DNA from: Fidelibacterota bacterium
GTDB lineage: Bacteria; Fidelibacterota; Fidelibacteria; Fidelibacterales; Fidelibacteraceae
Direction: 5' to 3'
Assembly (NCBI GenBank): GCA_016937825.1
Contig: JAFGVT010000041.1
Span: 1-10,408 of the forward strand
DNA: 10,408 bases
Under the pieces are notes generated by a model. That model was not told the origin of the DNA and searched no databases. It was given only the letters and a program-made list of their open reading frames with translations. A program made the position numbers and the translations under genes. Shown here one piece after another: positions 1 to 8,100 of the stretch. Within the stretch, counting starts at the first letter, position 1; every line of letters starts with the position of its first letter.

Positions 1-420
1 CTGCAAACCGGTTATAATATCGTCGTCAAACCAGACGTCGAGCCCCTGCTCATCGTAGGAATAAATAAAGGCCCGCGGATTTTCCTTATCCGACACATCT
101 TCGATCATCGGATCCTCCCACCCCAACTCCCGGATCGCTTCAAGGGCGTCCGGACGTTCCATTCCGGCAGAGAGCTTCCCCCCGATCGAATAGACCGGAT
201 TCCCGATCGTGATCACCAGCAGACGGTCGCCTTCCGCGTCGCTGAAGGTGAAGGACACATCAAGATCGTCGTAATAATAATGTTCGCACGATTCCCCGTC
301 CTCTTCGTTGGTGTCAATGTCATCCGGTTCGCCGAGCATGTCAAGCAATGCTTCCCGGCTGATGCCGAAGCGGATGCTCCCCATCCCGACACCGGGAACG
401 ACCTGCCATTTTTCATCCAT
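1..420 (-). CDS. Hypothetical cytoplasmic protein with two similar halves (3' end outside window)
   Basis: An open frame reads from ATG at 420 leftward through 140 codons to the window edge without a stop, so the C-terminus is missing. The start is supported by AGGAG 5 nt upstream. No signal peptide or membrane segment is visible and the protein is very acidic. The N-terminal part reads VGMGSIRFGISREALLDMLG-EP (residues 11-32), a pattern that recurs in small bacterial proteins of the 'GxGxIxFGMSxExVxxxLGEP' type, some of them DUFs or immunity-like. Residues 48-75 (YYYDDLDVSFTFSD...ITIGNP) appear to be echoed by residues 119-140 (IYSYDEQGLDVWFDDDIITGL), and residues 81-101 could be a second copy of the helix, which suggests an internal duplication. 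I do not recognise a function. It is divergent from the PLD-like gene across a 204 bp spacer. Confidence 0.8.
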   Translation of the reverse strand, partial: MDEKWQVVPGVGMGSIRFGISREALLDMLGEPDDIDTNEEDGESCEHYYYDDLDVSFTFSDAEGDRLLVITIGNPVYSIGGKLSAGMERPDALEAIRELGWEDPMIEDVSDKENPRAFIYSYDEQGLDVWFDDDIITGLQ

Positions 421-446
421 AGTCACTCCTTGTTCTGCATGATGCG

Positions 447-476
447 AATTTAGGAAAAGCCGGCCATCATTTGCAA
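447..476 (-). promoter_or_regulatory. Candidate sigma70-type promoter for the leftward hypothetical gene
   Basis: On the minus strand TTGCAA (471-476) and TAAATT (447-452) are separated by 18 nt. Each matches the sigma70 consensus at 4 of 6 positions. The implied transcription start near 440 leaves a leader of about 20 nt that just contains the AGGAG ribosome binding site. This is pattern matching only; FCB lineages can use different promoter consensus sequences. Confidence 0.25.
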
Positions 477-506
477 GCGAATAGGCATTCCGGTAAAAAC
501 AATACG

Positions 507-518
507 GATCCCGGGATC
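507..518. promoter_or_regulatory. 12-bp perfect palindrome in the divergent spacer, possible operator
   Basis: GATCCCGGGATC is a perfect 12-bp dyad in the middle of the 204 bp spacer between two divergent genes (421-624), where a shared operator would be expected. The adjoining stretch 531-547 is AT-rich and includes TATATTTG (537-544), which resembles the Bacteroidota -7 element, but I find no matching upstream element at the usual distance. A palindrome this short can arise by chance about twice in 10 kb, so only its position makes it notable. I see no clear promoter for the rightward gene; TTGTAT/TAAACT (542-569) is the best weak match. Confidence 0.2.
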
Positions 519-624
519 GGAAGCTTGCAGGATATTTATATTTGTATCCGGGTGAAAAAAACCTAAACTACATAATTGAGACCAAGACCTGTCAAGATCA
601 TTTTTTAGCCGAAAGGATCCTGAA

Positions 625-1833
625 ATGAAACGCATGGCCGCACTTCTGATCTTCATGTTCCTGCTTCCGGGCCTGAAAGGAAAAGACCTGATCGAACTGG
701 TGGAAAGCATTCCGCTTGAGACCACGCTTGATAATGCGGATATCCGGAACACGCAGGACGTCTGGCTCGGGATGATCCGCTCCGCAAAAAAGACCCTCGA
801 TTTTGGCGAATTCTATATTTCCCATCAGGAAGGAGAGTCCCTAACACCCGTTCTGGATGCGGTTGTTCTTGCCGCGGACCGCGGCGTAAAAGTCCGGTTC
901 ATCGTTGACGGGAACATGTACAAAACCTATCCCGGAACAGCGGACAAGCTGAACGAACATCGGAACATCGACGTGCGCATTTACGATCTAAGCCGGATCA
1001 CCGGCGGGGTGCTGCACGCAAAGTATTTTATTGTCGACGATAAAGAGATATTTCTCGGATCGCAGAATTTCGACTGGCGGGCTCTTGACCATATCCACGA
1101 GCTGGGGATCAGAATCAGGAACAGGGAACTCACAGGGTTTTATCGGGAACTGTTTGAACTGGATTGGGCGCTGGCGGCAAAGGGGGCGGACACGGAAGGC
1201 CTGCTAAAGGATATCGCAGCCGCGAAAGATCTTCAGGACTTCCGGGTGAACTCACACGAATACGGCGACGTCAGACTTATCCCGACCGCCAGCAATCCGA
1301 AGATCATCTATCATGTCCCGAACTGGGACGAAACGCAGCTGATCAACATGATCGCGGCGGCAGAACACACGGTAAAAATTCAGTTGCTGAGCTATAAGCC
1401 CTTGTCGGGAAAGGAACTTTACAGCGCTCTTGATCTTGAGCTTCGCAAGGCAGCCGCCCGCGGCGTAAAGATCGACATGATCCTTTCCGACTGGAATTAT
1501 GCCTCCCCCGGAATTGATTATATCAAATCCCTGCATGCCATTCCCAATATCGAGATCCGCTTCTCAACGATCCCGGACTACAGCGGAGGCTATATCGGCT
1601 ATGCCCGGGTCGAACACTGCAAGTACATGGTCGTCGATTCAAAGACGACCTGGATCGGCACGTCAAACTGGTCGAAAAGCTACTTTCACAACGGAAGGAA
1701 TCTCGGGATCATTCTGGAGAACGGACCCTTGTCGGAAAGGGTGTCGCAACTCTTCATGAAAAGCTGGGAGTCCGGGTATTGCCGGCCTGTTGAAGCGGAC
1801 AAAGCATATCAAACGAAAGTCATCGAAGAATAA
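625..1833 (+). CDS. Secreted phospholipase D superfamily protein, PLD3/PLD4-like (two HKD motifs)
   Basis: This 402-residue protein starts with a signal-peptide-like segment (residues 1-19, hydrophobic 5-16) and has two intact HKD half-sites. The first has H131, K133 and D138 with GSQN at 145-148; the second has H331, K333 and D338 with GTSN at 345-348, exactly 200 residues apart. Several stretches recall animal PLD3/PLD4 and poxvirus relatives rather than bacterial cardiolipin synthases: LVESIP (25-30), GSQNFDWRALDHIHELGI (145-162), and RVEHCKYMVVD with GTSNWSKSYF. Known PLD3/PLD4 proteins are luminal 5'-exonucleases on single-stranded nucleic acid and are also reported in lysosomal lipid synthesis; the bacterial substrate is unknown. 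A periplasmic or extracellular phosphodiesterase or phosphatidyltransferase is the safe inference. The start has AAAGGA 7 nt upstream. The gene is convergent with the GH16-like gene, with only 5 bp between stops. Confidence 0.9.
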   Translation: MKRMAALLIFMFLLPGLKGKDLIELVESIPLETTLDNADIRNTQDVWLGMIRSAKKTLDFGEFYISHQEGESLTPVLDAVVLAADRGVKVRFIVDGNMYKTYPGTADKLNEHRNIDVRIYDLSRITGGVLHAKYFIVDDKEIFLGSQNFDWRALDHIHELGIRIRNRELTGFYRELFELDWALAAKGADTEGLLKDIAAAKDLQDFRVNSHEYGDVRLIPTASNPKIIYHVPNWDETQLINMIAAAEHTVKIQLLSYKPLSGKELYSALDLELRKAAARGVKIDMILSDWNYASPGIDYIKSLHAIPNIEIRFSTIPDYSGGYIGYARVEHCKYMVVDSKTTWIGTSNWSKSYFHNGRNLGIILENGPLSERVSQLFMKSWESGYCRPVEADKAYQTKVIEE

Positions 1834-1838
1834 AGAAA

Positions 1839-2726
1839 TTATCTGTGCAGATCGTTCGCGTAGAACAGTGAATTCGCACGCAAAGAATCGACCCGCTTCA
1901 TGATCTCTGAATATACCAGGACCGTATCTTCGGCATGATAGACCCAGTCGACCTTGAAAGAACTTTCACGCCGCCAGGTGAAGTCCGGGGAGGTGGACGT
2001 CAGCCAGTTCGCAAAATTCAGATGCATGAAAGACTCCGGATATACCGTGGATCCCGCCCGGGAAAATTCGTGAACGGCAGAGGGTTCCGTAGACTTATCA
2101 AGATAATAAGCAACCCGTCCGCCGGCGATCCGGATGATCAGGATGTGCCAGCCCGGCATGGGCATCGGCAGCAGGGTCGAGACCTTGTCCTCTTTAAAGG
2201 GTCTCTCCCGGAAAATTTCCCAGGTTGTGAAATGAAGAGCGCCTTGCCGGGACTCCGGTCCCGACCAGACGTCGCAGGGCAGATACTCGGCGTCACATTC
2301 GGAATAAAGGGAATCGCTCCCCGAACAAAAGGGTGAAATGAGATAAAAGGTCTGGACGTTGCCATCCAGCGTCCTGCGAAGCGCGTGATCGAAGAACAGC
2401 TGGGCGGCATAGGTGCCCTCGCGAAAAACGGGACGATTTTCTATGCGGCTGAGTTCGATGTTCTCAATCTGTCCGTCGGTCCTTGCCCCAAGGATCATGA
2501 TCCGGTTGTCCGAACCCGGCTGGGCCAGTGCAAAACGGATAAGGGCCCGGGAATAAACGGCACCGGCAGGCGGCGCGTTCCTGCCGTCAACGACCGTCCA
2601 GCCGTGGGCATCAAGCAGGGGATCGTCCGCGCTGCGATAATTGAAATCATCAAAGAATTCTCCCGCCGGCACCGAAGACCAGTACACAAGAGAGATCATG
2701 CATAATAAAATAAAAAAGCGTTTCAC
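1839..2726 (-). CDS. Secreted GH16-like jelly-roll protein (laminarinase/ConA-like fold)
   Basis: This is a 295-residue exported protein using GTG as start, fixed by GGAGG 6 nt upstream. Residues 1-21 form a signal peptide ending in PAG. The body has the feel of the concanavalin A-like/GH16 superfamily: FFDDFNY near the mature N-terminus (24-30), YAAQLFF (106-112), SECDAEYLP (142-150), TTWE (167-170), GWHILIIR (192-199), AYYLDK (206-211) and a final VDWVYH (259-264). E143, D145 and E147 match the ExDxE catalytic signature of GH16 (nucleophile, assisting Asp, acid/base). Overall similarity is distant and the substrate cannot be inferred; a carbohydrate-binding or non-catalytic role is possible. 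It lies 20 bp downstream of the 529-residue gene and is probably co-transcribed with it. Its stop is 5 bp from that of the convergent PLD-like gene. Confidence 0.75.
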   Translation of the reverse strand: MKRFFILLCMISLVYWSSVPAGEFFDDFNYRSADDPLLDAHGWTVVDGRNAPPAGAVYSRALIRFALAQPGSDNRIMILGARTDGQIENIELSRIENRPVFREGTYAAQLFFDHALRRTLDGNVQTFYLISPFCSGSDSLYSECDAEYLPCDVWSGPESRQGALHFTTWEIFRERPFKEDKVSTLLPMPMPGWHILIIRIAGGRVAYYLDKSTEPSAVHEFSRAGSTVYPESFMHLNFANWLTSTSPDFTWRRESSFKVDWVYHAEDTVLVYSEIMKRVDSLRANSLFYANDLHR

Positions 2727-2746
2727 AAAAAACCTCCGGACAGGGT

Positions 2747-4336
2747 TTATTTGGCAAACAGGATCAATGAAAAGGTGCCAACCTCAACCGCATTGGCATC
2801 GTGAGTCACAATAATTCCCGAGTAAATGTTGGGAGCGACCGCAATCCCCTTGCAGATCAATTCAGGAGCAAAGGGGCCTTTCAGCTTATAGACCCAAGTC
2901 ATTTCCTGCGTAAGTTTATTGATCGTCAGAACATTTCCTTTCGGAAAGGTTTTATTTTCGATCGTCGCAATATAGTCTGTATTTGAATCGTGTGTCTGCC
3001 TGATCGTAACCTCCAGGGGGACATTGTTCGTGGTCAGCAAAGCACTCATTGTCTTTTTCAGGACAAAAGATCCGGGTTCCTTTGGAGAGGACGGCGGATC
3101 CTTGACCTCTTCGGTCTCCTCATTTGATTCCGCGGATCCCTCTTCTGTCTCTCCGGGAAGCTCAAAATAGAGCGTGGTGCGGTTTTTTCTCAGGTCAAGG
3201 GGCTGATAAACGTAAACCGGACCGTTGCCGGTGTCATGTCGCAGGACCGCCCGCGCGGAATCCACCTTGTTCAGGATCAGCGAATACCGGGTGAAACCAA
3301 GATCGCAGTAACCGCTTTCGGCGATCGGTGCATGCACGTACAATTTATACTCGCCGTTGATACGGACCTGGATACCCCCTTTGCACTTTAAGCGTTCTTC
3401 TTCCGGGGCATTCAGATAGATGCGGAATTTTTTTTGTTCGTTCATATGCTCGGCTACCGACGCCATCTTGTTGCTCAGATCGTTCAGTTTTTCCTGACGC
3501 GCTTCTTCGCGGAGCCGCTGAAAAAGGGGTGCCAGATAAGGGAGAAGACGCTCCTCTAGATATTGTTTTTTTACGTTCGCGATCTCGTCGGTCGTAATAA
3601 GTCCGCCGGAGATCTTTTTGTCGATCTCATCGTCGGTGATCGTAAAATAGGCATTCAGATAAGCAGAGATCTCCGACTCAACCGCCTTGTCCCCTTCAAG
3701 CTTTTCAATGATTGCCCGCCACGCTGTCAGATCGCGTTTCCCGGGGCCTTTTTCATAGTAAATGAAGTAAGCCTCACGCAGCGCTTCCTGGCGCTTGCCG
3801 ACGGACACCTCTCCGAACGAGGTTAGCATATAATCGAAAACCTGCAAGCCGGCCCCTGCGATCTTCAGGGCTTTCCAGCCCCAGGTCCCCATTGCATAGA
3901 ACATGGAGGTCTTGATCGAATTGCTTACGGCGCTCAGGGTATCCTTGTTCGCATAATTCCCCAGGATCTGCAGCAAGGCCAAACCGTTCCCGATATTTCC
4001 CATCGTTGAATTGATCTTTTCCAGAGCCGCCGGCTCAAAGAGTTCTGCGATCATTCCCTGGGGAAGCCCTTCGAGCGAATACGCGTCCGTAAAAGCTTTC
4101 CAACCCTCTGCAAGGGCCTTTTCCGTATCGGGATGGCGTACATCCTTGAAAATATCCTTGTAGAAAGACCGCTTGTTCACCAGGTCGCTGATCGTCGACC
4201 AGGAACAATAGGTATCCATCGTTTCCTGCTGGGCGGCCAGGGGAAGGACCGCCATCACGAAAACCAGGAAAAGGACGGTCTTATTTATCCCGAATTTCCC
4301 GGATCGGGGTTTCAGGAAAAAAACCGAACGGGTCAT
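2747..4336 (-). CDS. Exported protein of unknown function (helical domain plus beta-rich C-terminus)
   Basis: I do not recognise this 529-residue protein. The start at 4336 is preferred over an upstream ATG at 4492 because AAAAGGAG lies 8 nt before it and because it places a signal peptide at the N-terminus: basic residues 3-19, hydrophobic 20-33, and a probable cleavage after LAAQ. Residues about 40-300 are predicted by eye to be mainly helical, with a glycine-containing hydrophobic stretch (113-175) and a charged helix (251-305) rich in E, K and R that could be a coiled coil. Residues 304-394 look beta-rich. An acidic, low-complexity linker follows (395-422, many E/S/P), then a second beta-rich domain (423-529) ending in FSLILFAK. 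It is the main gene of a minus-strand unit with the GH16-like protein 20 bp downstream. A periplasmic or surface location is inferred from the signal only. Confidence 0.8.
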   Translation of the reverse strand: MTRSVFFLKPRSGKFGINKTVLFLVFVMAVLPLAAQQETMDTYCSWSTISDLVNKRSFYKDIFKDVRHPDTEKALAEGWKAFTDAYSLEGLPQGMIAELFEPAALEKINSTMGNIGNGLALLQILGNYANKDTLSAVSNSIKTSMFYAMGTWGWKALKIAGAGLQVFDYMLTSFGEVSVGKRQEALREAYFIYYEKGPGKRDLTAWRAIIEKLEGDKAVESEISAYLNAYFTITDDEIDKKISGGLITTDEIANVKKQYLEERLLPYLAPLFQRLREEARQEKLNDLSNKMASVAEHMNEQKKFRIYLNAPEEERLKCKGGIQVRINGEYKLYVHAPIAESGYCDLGFTRYSLILNKVDSARAVLRHDTGNGPVYVYQPLDLRKNRTTLYFELPGETEEGSAESNEETEEVKDPPSSPKEPGSFVLKKTMSALLTTNNVPLEVTIRQTHDSNTDYIATIENKTFPKGNVLTINKLTQEMTWVYKLKGPFAPELICKGIAVAPNIYSGIIVTHDANAVEVGTFSLILFAK

Positions 4337-4437
4337 GAGAAGCACTCCTTTTCGATAAAACAGTTTTCGCGGATGTGCTGCCCTTGGCGGCTGGATCCCT
4401 GCTGCAAACGGGTTATGACCTTTTTCATGCCTATCAT
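4333..4437 (-). CDS. Possible small leader ORF (34 aa), coupled to the exported 529-aa gene
   Basis: A 34-codon frame starts at ATG 4437 and ends in TGA, which overlaps the start of the 529-residue gene as ATGA (4333-4336), the classic arrangement for translational coupling. Its ribosome binding site GGAGG lies 5 nt upstream. The 12-nt string CCGGAGGTTTTT there (4438-4449) is identical to the string before the GTG start of the GH16-like gene (2728-2739), which argues that it works as an initiation region. The peptide begins MIGMKKVITRLQQG, is basic, has two cysteines near the end (ENCFIEKECFS) and no hydrophobic segment. No homology is recognised. It could be a regulatory leader peptide, a small protein, or chance; the strong RBS of the next gene lies inside it. 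Confidence 0.4.
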   Translation of the reverse strand: MIGMKKVITRLQQGSSRQGQHIRENCFIEKECFS

Positions 4438-4458
4438 AAAAACCTCCGGCCGCCGGCG

Positions 4459-4474
4459 TCCGGGAATACCCGGA
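4459..4474 (-). other. Small hairpin upstream of the small ORF
   Basis: TCCGGG AATA CCCGGA can form a 6-bp GC-rich stem with a 4-nt loop. It sits about 12 nt upstream of the GGAGG that precedes the small ORF, next to a second GC-rich self-complementary patch (CCGGCCGCCGG, 4446-4456). If the mRNA starts upstream of here it would be a structured 5' leader close to the ribosome binding site. It has no following U-tract, so it is not a canonical terminator. Confidence 0.3.
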
Positions 4475-4582
4475 AGAAAGCACTTCATTCATGTGGAAAA
4501 TACGGTTTTTCAGCCGGAAGCAAAAGAGAATTTACCCGCCTCCCGCTTTCCGAAAACCTCTGCGGCTATAAAAAAATCATGA

Positions 4583-4620
4583 TAATTCGGTTTTAATTCG
4601 AAGGGAAAGCGTAGTATATT
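4583..4620 (+). promoter_or_regulatory. Candidate promoter region for nusB-secA with a direct repeat
   Basis: The spacer 4438-4690 separates the leftward unit from nusB. TATATT at 4615-4620 matches the -10 consensus at 5 of 6 positions, with a weak -35 (TTTAAT, 4592-4597) 17 nt upstream; it would give a leader of about 65 nt. The heptamer TAATTCG occurs twice (4583-4589 and 4594-4600), 11 bp apart, about one helical turn, overlapping the -35 region, so it could be an activator or repressor site. An alternative pair, TTGAAA (4641-4646) and GATACT (4665-4670), has an 18-nt spacer but would start transcription inside the ribosome binding site of nusB. Confidence 0.3.
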
Positions 4621-4690
4621 AACAGGCTATGAGACTGCTATTGAAAATGAGCCTTCTTTTCTTCGATACTATTCAAAGGACTTACCCTAT

Positions 4691-5146
4691 ATGAAAAAAC
4701 TACGCCGAAACGCCCGGATGTTAAGCATTCAGCTATTGTATGCATATTTGCAGCAGGGCGACGAAACCCTGGAGAACGTAATACAGCGAAGCATGTCGCT
4801 GAATGACGAGCCCGAATTTGACGAGCCCTTTTTCCGCACCCTGATCTACAAGACCGTCAGCGAGCTCGACCATCTGGACGAACGCATCGTCCGGCGTTCG
4901 AAGAACTGGGACTTTTCCCGCATCACCCTGATGGATAAGATCATTCTCCGCCAGTCGATCGCGGAGATGATGTTCATTGAGGACGTACCGCCCCGGGTGA
5001 CCATTTCCGAAGCCATCGAACTGGCAAAGGATTTCTCAACCGAAGAAAGCCACGTGTTCGTGAACGGGATGCTTGACCGGATCTATAAGGACCTGGTCGA
5101 AGAAGGGATCCTGCAGCCGGACATTAAACCCGTGAAAGAGGGATAG
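4691..5146 (+). CDS. nusB: Transcription antitermination factor NusB
   Basis: This 151-residue protein has the length and motifs of NusB, the all-helical partner of NusE (ribosomal protein S10). NusB binds boxA RNA in rRNA antitermination complexes and helps ribosome biogenesis. Visible family features are the basic N-terminus RRNARMLSIQLLYAY (5-19), which corresponds to the RNA-binding helix, LDHLDERI (60-67), the core ITLMDKIILRQSIAEMMF (78-95, the usual 'iDrailRlaiyEl' segment), VPPRVTISEAIELAKDFS (99-116), and the terminal FVNGMLDRI (123-131). The start follows AAAGGA with a rather long 10-nt spacer, and no better start is visible. It is the first gene of a pair with secA, whose start is only 7 bp after its stop. 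Confidence 0.95.
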   Translation: MKKLRRNARMLSIQLLYAYLQQGDETLENVIQRSMSLNDEPEFDEPFFRTLIYKTVSELDHLDERIVRRSKNWDFSRITLMDKIILRQSIAEMMFIEDVPPRVTISEAIELAKDFSTEESHVFVNGMLDRIYKDLVEEGILQPDIKPVKEG

Positions 5147-5153
5147 AACAGGT

Positions 5154-8100
5154 ATGATATTCGACAAATTGCTGATAAAGTTATTCGGGACAGCCTCCGA
5201 CCGCTACTTGAAAAAGGTTACCGGGATCATTGCGGAAGTCAACGCCGCCTGCGAATCCATGAACGCGATGAGCGATGACGATCTGAGAAAGCGCACCCGG
5301 GAAATGATCGCGCAGATCGCACAGCGGCGCGAGGCGGCAAAAGCCGAAGCGGAAGCCGGCAATACGGCCCCGGAAACTGTGGATGCCGCGATCTTTGAAG
5401 CGGAGCAGGCCGCCTTGAACGAACTGAAGACCGAAGCCTTCGGCATGGTGAAACAGGTCTGCAAGCGCCTGGTCGGAACGACCGTGCACGTGGTCGGTCA
5501 CGACCTTGTCTGGAACATGGTCCCCTTTGACGTGCAGATCCTCGGCGCCGATGTGCTGCACGAAGGGAATATCGCCGAAATGAAGACCGGCGAGGGAAAG
5601 ACCCTTGTCGCCACCATGCCGATCTTCCTGAACGCCCTGACGAAACGCGGCGTGCATGTGGTGACCGTCAACGACTATCTTGCAGAGCGCGATGCCGAAT
5701 GGATGGGCGTGATCTACCGCTTTCTCGGCCTGAGCGTCGGGAAGATCCTGAACTCCATGCCGCCAAACACCCGAAAAGAAGAATATGCCTGCGACATCGT
5801 CTATGGAACGAACAATGAATTCGGCTTCGACTACCTTCGCGACAACATGGCGGTCCGCCACGAGTACATGGTCCAGCGCGGCCATTACTATGCTATCGTC
5901 GATGAGGTGGACTCGGTGCTTGTTGACGAGGCCAGAACGCCGCTGATCATTTCCGGGCCTGTCCAGTCCAACTCCCATGAACGTTATAAGAACCTCCGCC
6001 CGCAGGTCGAGCGCCTCGTCCGTGCGCAGAAAACAAAGGTCAACGCCCTTCTTGACGAGATCGCCAACACCCCGGACGACAAGGAACACGAACTGGCGCT
6101 CGGGACCCTGCTCCTGCAGGTCCAGCACGGGGAGCCCAAGAACCCCCGTTTTTTGAAACTGATGCAGCAGGCTGACATCCAGGACAAACTGTTCCGTACC
6201 GAAAACTATTACATGCAGGAAAAACGCCTGCACGAAGTGGACGATATGCTCCTGTACGCGATCGATGAAAAAAGCCACACGATCGTGATCAGCGACGAAG
6301 GCCGCAAGGTCCTGAATCCCGAAGACCCCGAATATTTTGTCATTCCCGATATCGGCGAGGAATTCGTCCGGATCGACGACGACCCCGTGCTTTCGGCGGA
6401 AGACAAGACACGGGAAAAAGCCGAGGTTCAAAAGAAGCACGGGCAAAAAAGCGAGATGATCCACAATATCACCCAGCTTTTGAGGGCTTATGCCCTGTAT
6501 GAAAAGGACGTGGAATACGTCGTGAAGGACGGCAAGGTCCTGATCGTGGACGAATTCACCGGCCGTATCCTGCCCGGCCGCCGCTATAGCGACGGTCTGC
6601 ACCAAGCCATCGAAGCGAAGGAACGCGTCCGGATCGAAGGCGAGAACCAGACCCTTGCGACCATCACGCTGCAGAATTATTTCCGCATGTACGACAAGCT
6701 CGCCGGCATGACCGGGACTGCCGCGACAGAAGCGTCCGAGTTTGAACAGATCTATAATCTTCAGGTCATCAGCATCCCGACCAACCAACCGGTGGTCCGT
6801 ATCGATCACGACGACCAGATCTATAAAAGCCGTCAGGCGAAACATCAGGCCATCGTCAACGAGATCGCCGCCTGTTTCAAGAAAGGCCAGCCGGTCCTGG
6901 TCGGTACGATCAGCGTGGAGATCTCCGAAATGCTGAGCAAGAACCTGAAGCGTGCAGGCATACCCCATAATGTCCTGAACGCAAAACAGCACCAGCGGGA
7001 AGCCGAGATCGTCTCCCTGGCCGGCCAGCCGGGCGCCGTGACCATCGCGACCAATATGGCCGGACGCGGGACCGATATCAAGATCACCGATGAGGTGCGT
7101 GAACGCGGCGGACTGAAGATCATCGGGACCGAACGCCACGAATCCCGCCGTATCGACAACCAGCTTCGCGGCCGTTCCGGACGTCAGGGCGATCCCGGGG
7201 AATCGGTGTTCTTTATCTCCCTGGAAGATGATTTGATGCGTCTTTTCGGGAATCTCAAAGGCAACGCCCTTCTTGACGCTATCCCGGATGACGAAGTGAT
7301 CGCCATGCCCATGATGACACGAATGATCGAACGCGCCCAGAAACGCGTTGAAGAGCGGAACTTCGGGATCCGAAAACACCTTCTTGAATACGATGACGTC
7401 ATGAACCAGCAGCGTGAGGTGATCTATGACCGCAGAGCCTATGCGCTCGAAGGGGGCAATCTTCAGAAAGAGATCGAGACCATGCTGGAAGACTATGTCC
7501 GCAGCACTGTCGAAGAACAGACCGCGGACAATAATCCGGACAACTGGCAATGGGACGAATTGCGCCAGGAAATGCTCAGTGTGCTGATGTGCGACATCCC
7601 GTCGCAGACAGAGAACATCACGCGCGATGAACTTATCGGACATTTCATGAAACAGGGGCGGGAAACCTATCAGCGGAAACTGTCACTGTTCCCTCCGGAC
7701 GTCATGCGTGATTTCGAACGCTGGGCCTATGTGAACAGTATCGATGGATTATGGAAAGAACACCTCTATGAACTCGATCAGATCAAAGAAGGCGTCGGCC
7801 TGCAAGCCTATGCGCAGAAAGATCCGCTTTTGATCTACAAATCGGAAGCCTTCGAATCCTTCCGGAACCTGCTGAGCCTGATCAATAAAACAACACTCCG
7901 GCTTCTCTACCGTACCGAGATACAGCTTCGCGAAGAGCCGCGCCCGCCGATGCATCAGCCCCTTCAGGTGCAGCAGGCTCAATCCCAGAACATGGGGTTT
8001 GCCGGCGGCGGTGCGGGAGCTCCGTTGCCGCCGCAGCCCAAAGTGCCTCAGGCGGGTAAAACCGAACCCATCCGGCGTGACCATCCGAAGGTCGGCCGGA

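Noticed and set aside
537..544. TATATTTG as a Bacteroidota -7 promoter element for the PLD-like gene
   Set aside because: No TTTG-type -33 element lies 19-21 bp upstream, so the match is kept only as a remark in the spacer entry.
4337..4492. 52-residue N-terminal extension of the exported 529-residue protein from ATG at 4492
   Set aside because: No ribosome binding site precedes it, it would bury the signal peptide, and AAAAGGAG sits correctly before the internal ATG at 4336.
4133..4582. 149-codon plus-strand frame opposite the 529-residue gene start
   Set aside because: Overlaps a well-supported gene on the other strand and the spacer; no RBS and no recognisable protein features.
5181..7643. 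820-codon open frame antisense to secA
   Set aside because: It lies wholly within the secA coding region, has no good ribosome binding site that I can see, and its composition (rich in H, D, V, F, G) is what the reverse complement of a real gene with strong codon bias gives. SecA itself is unmistakable.
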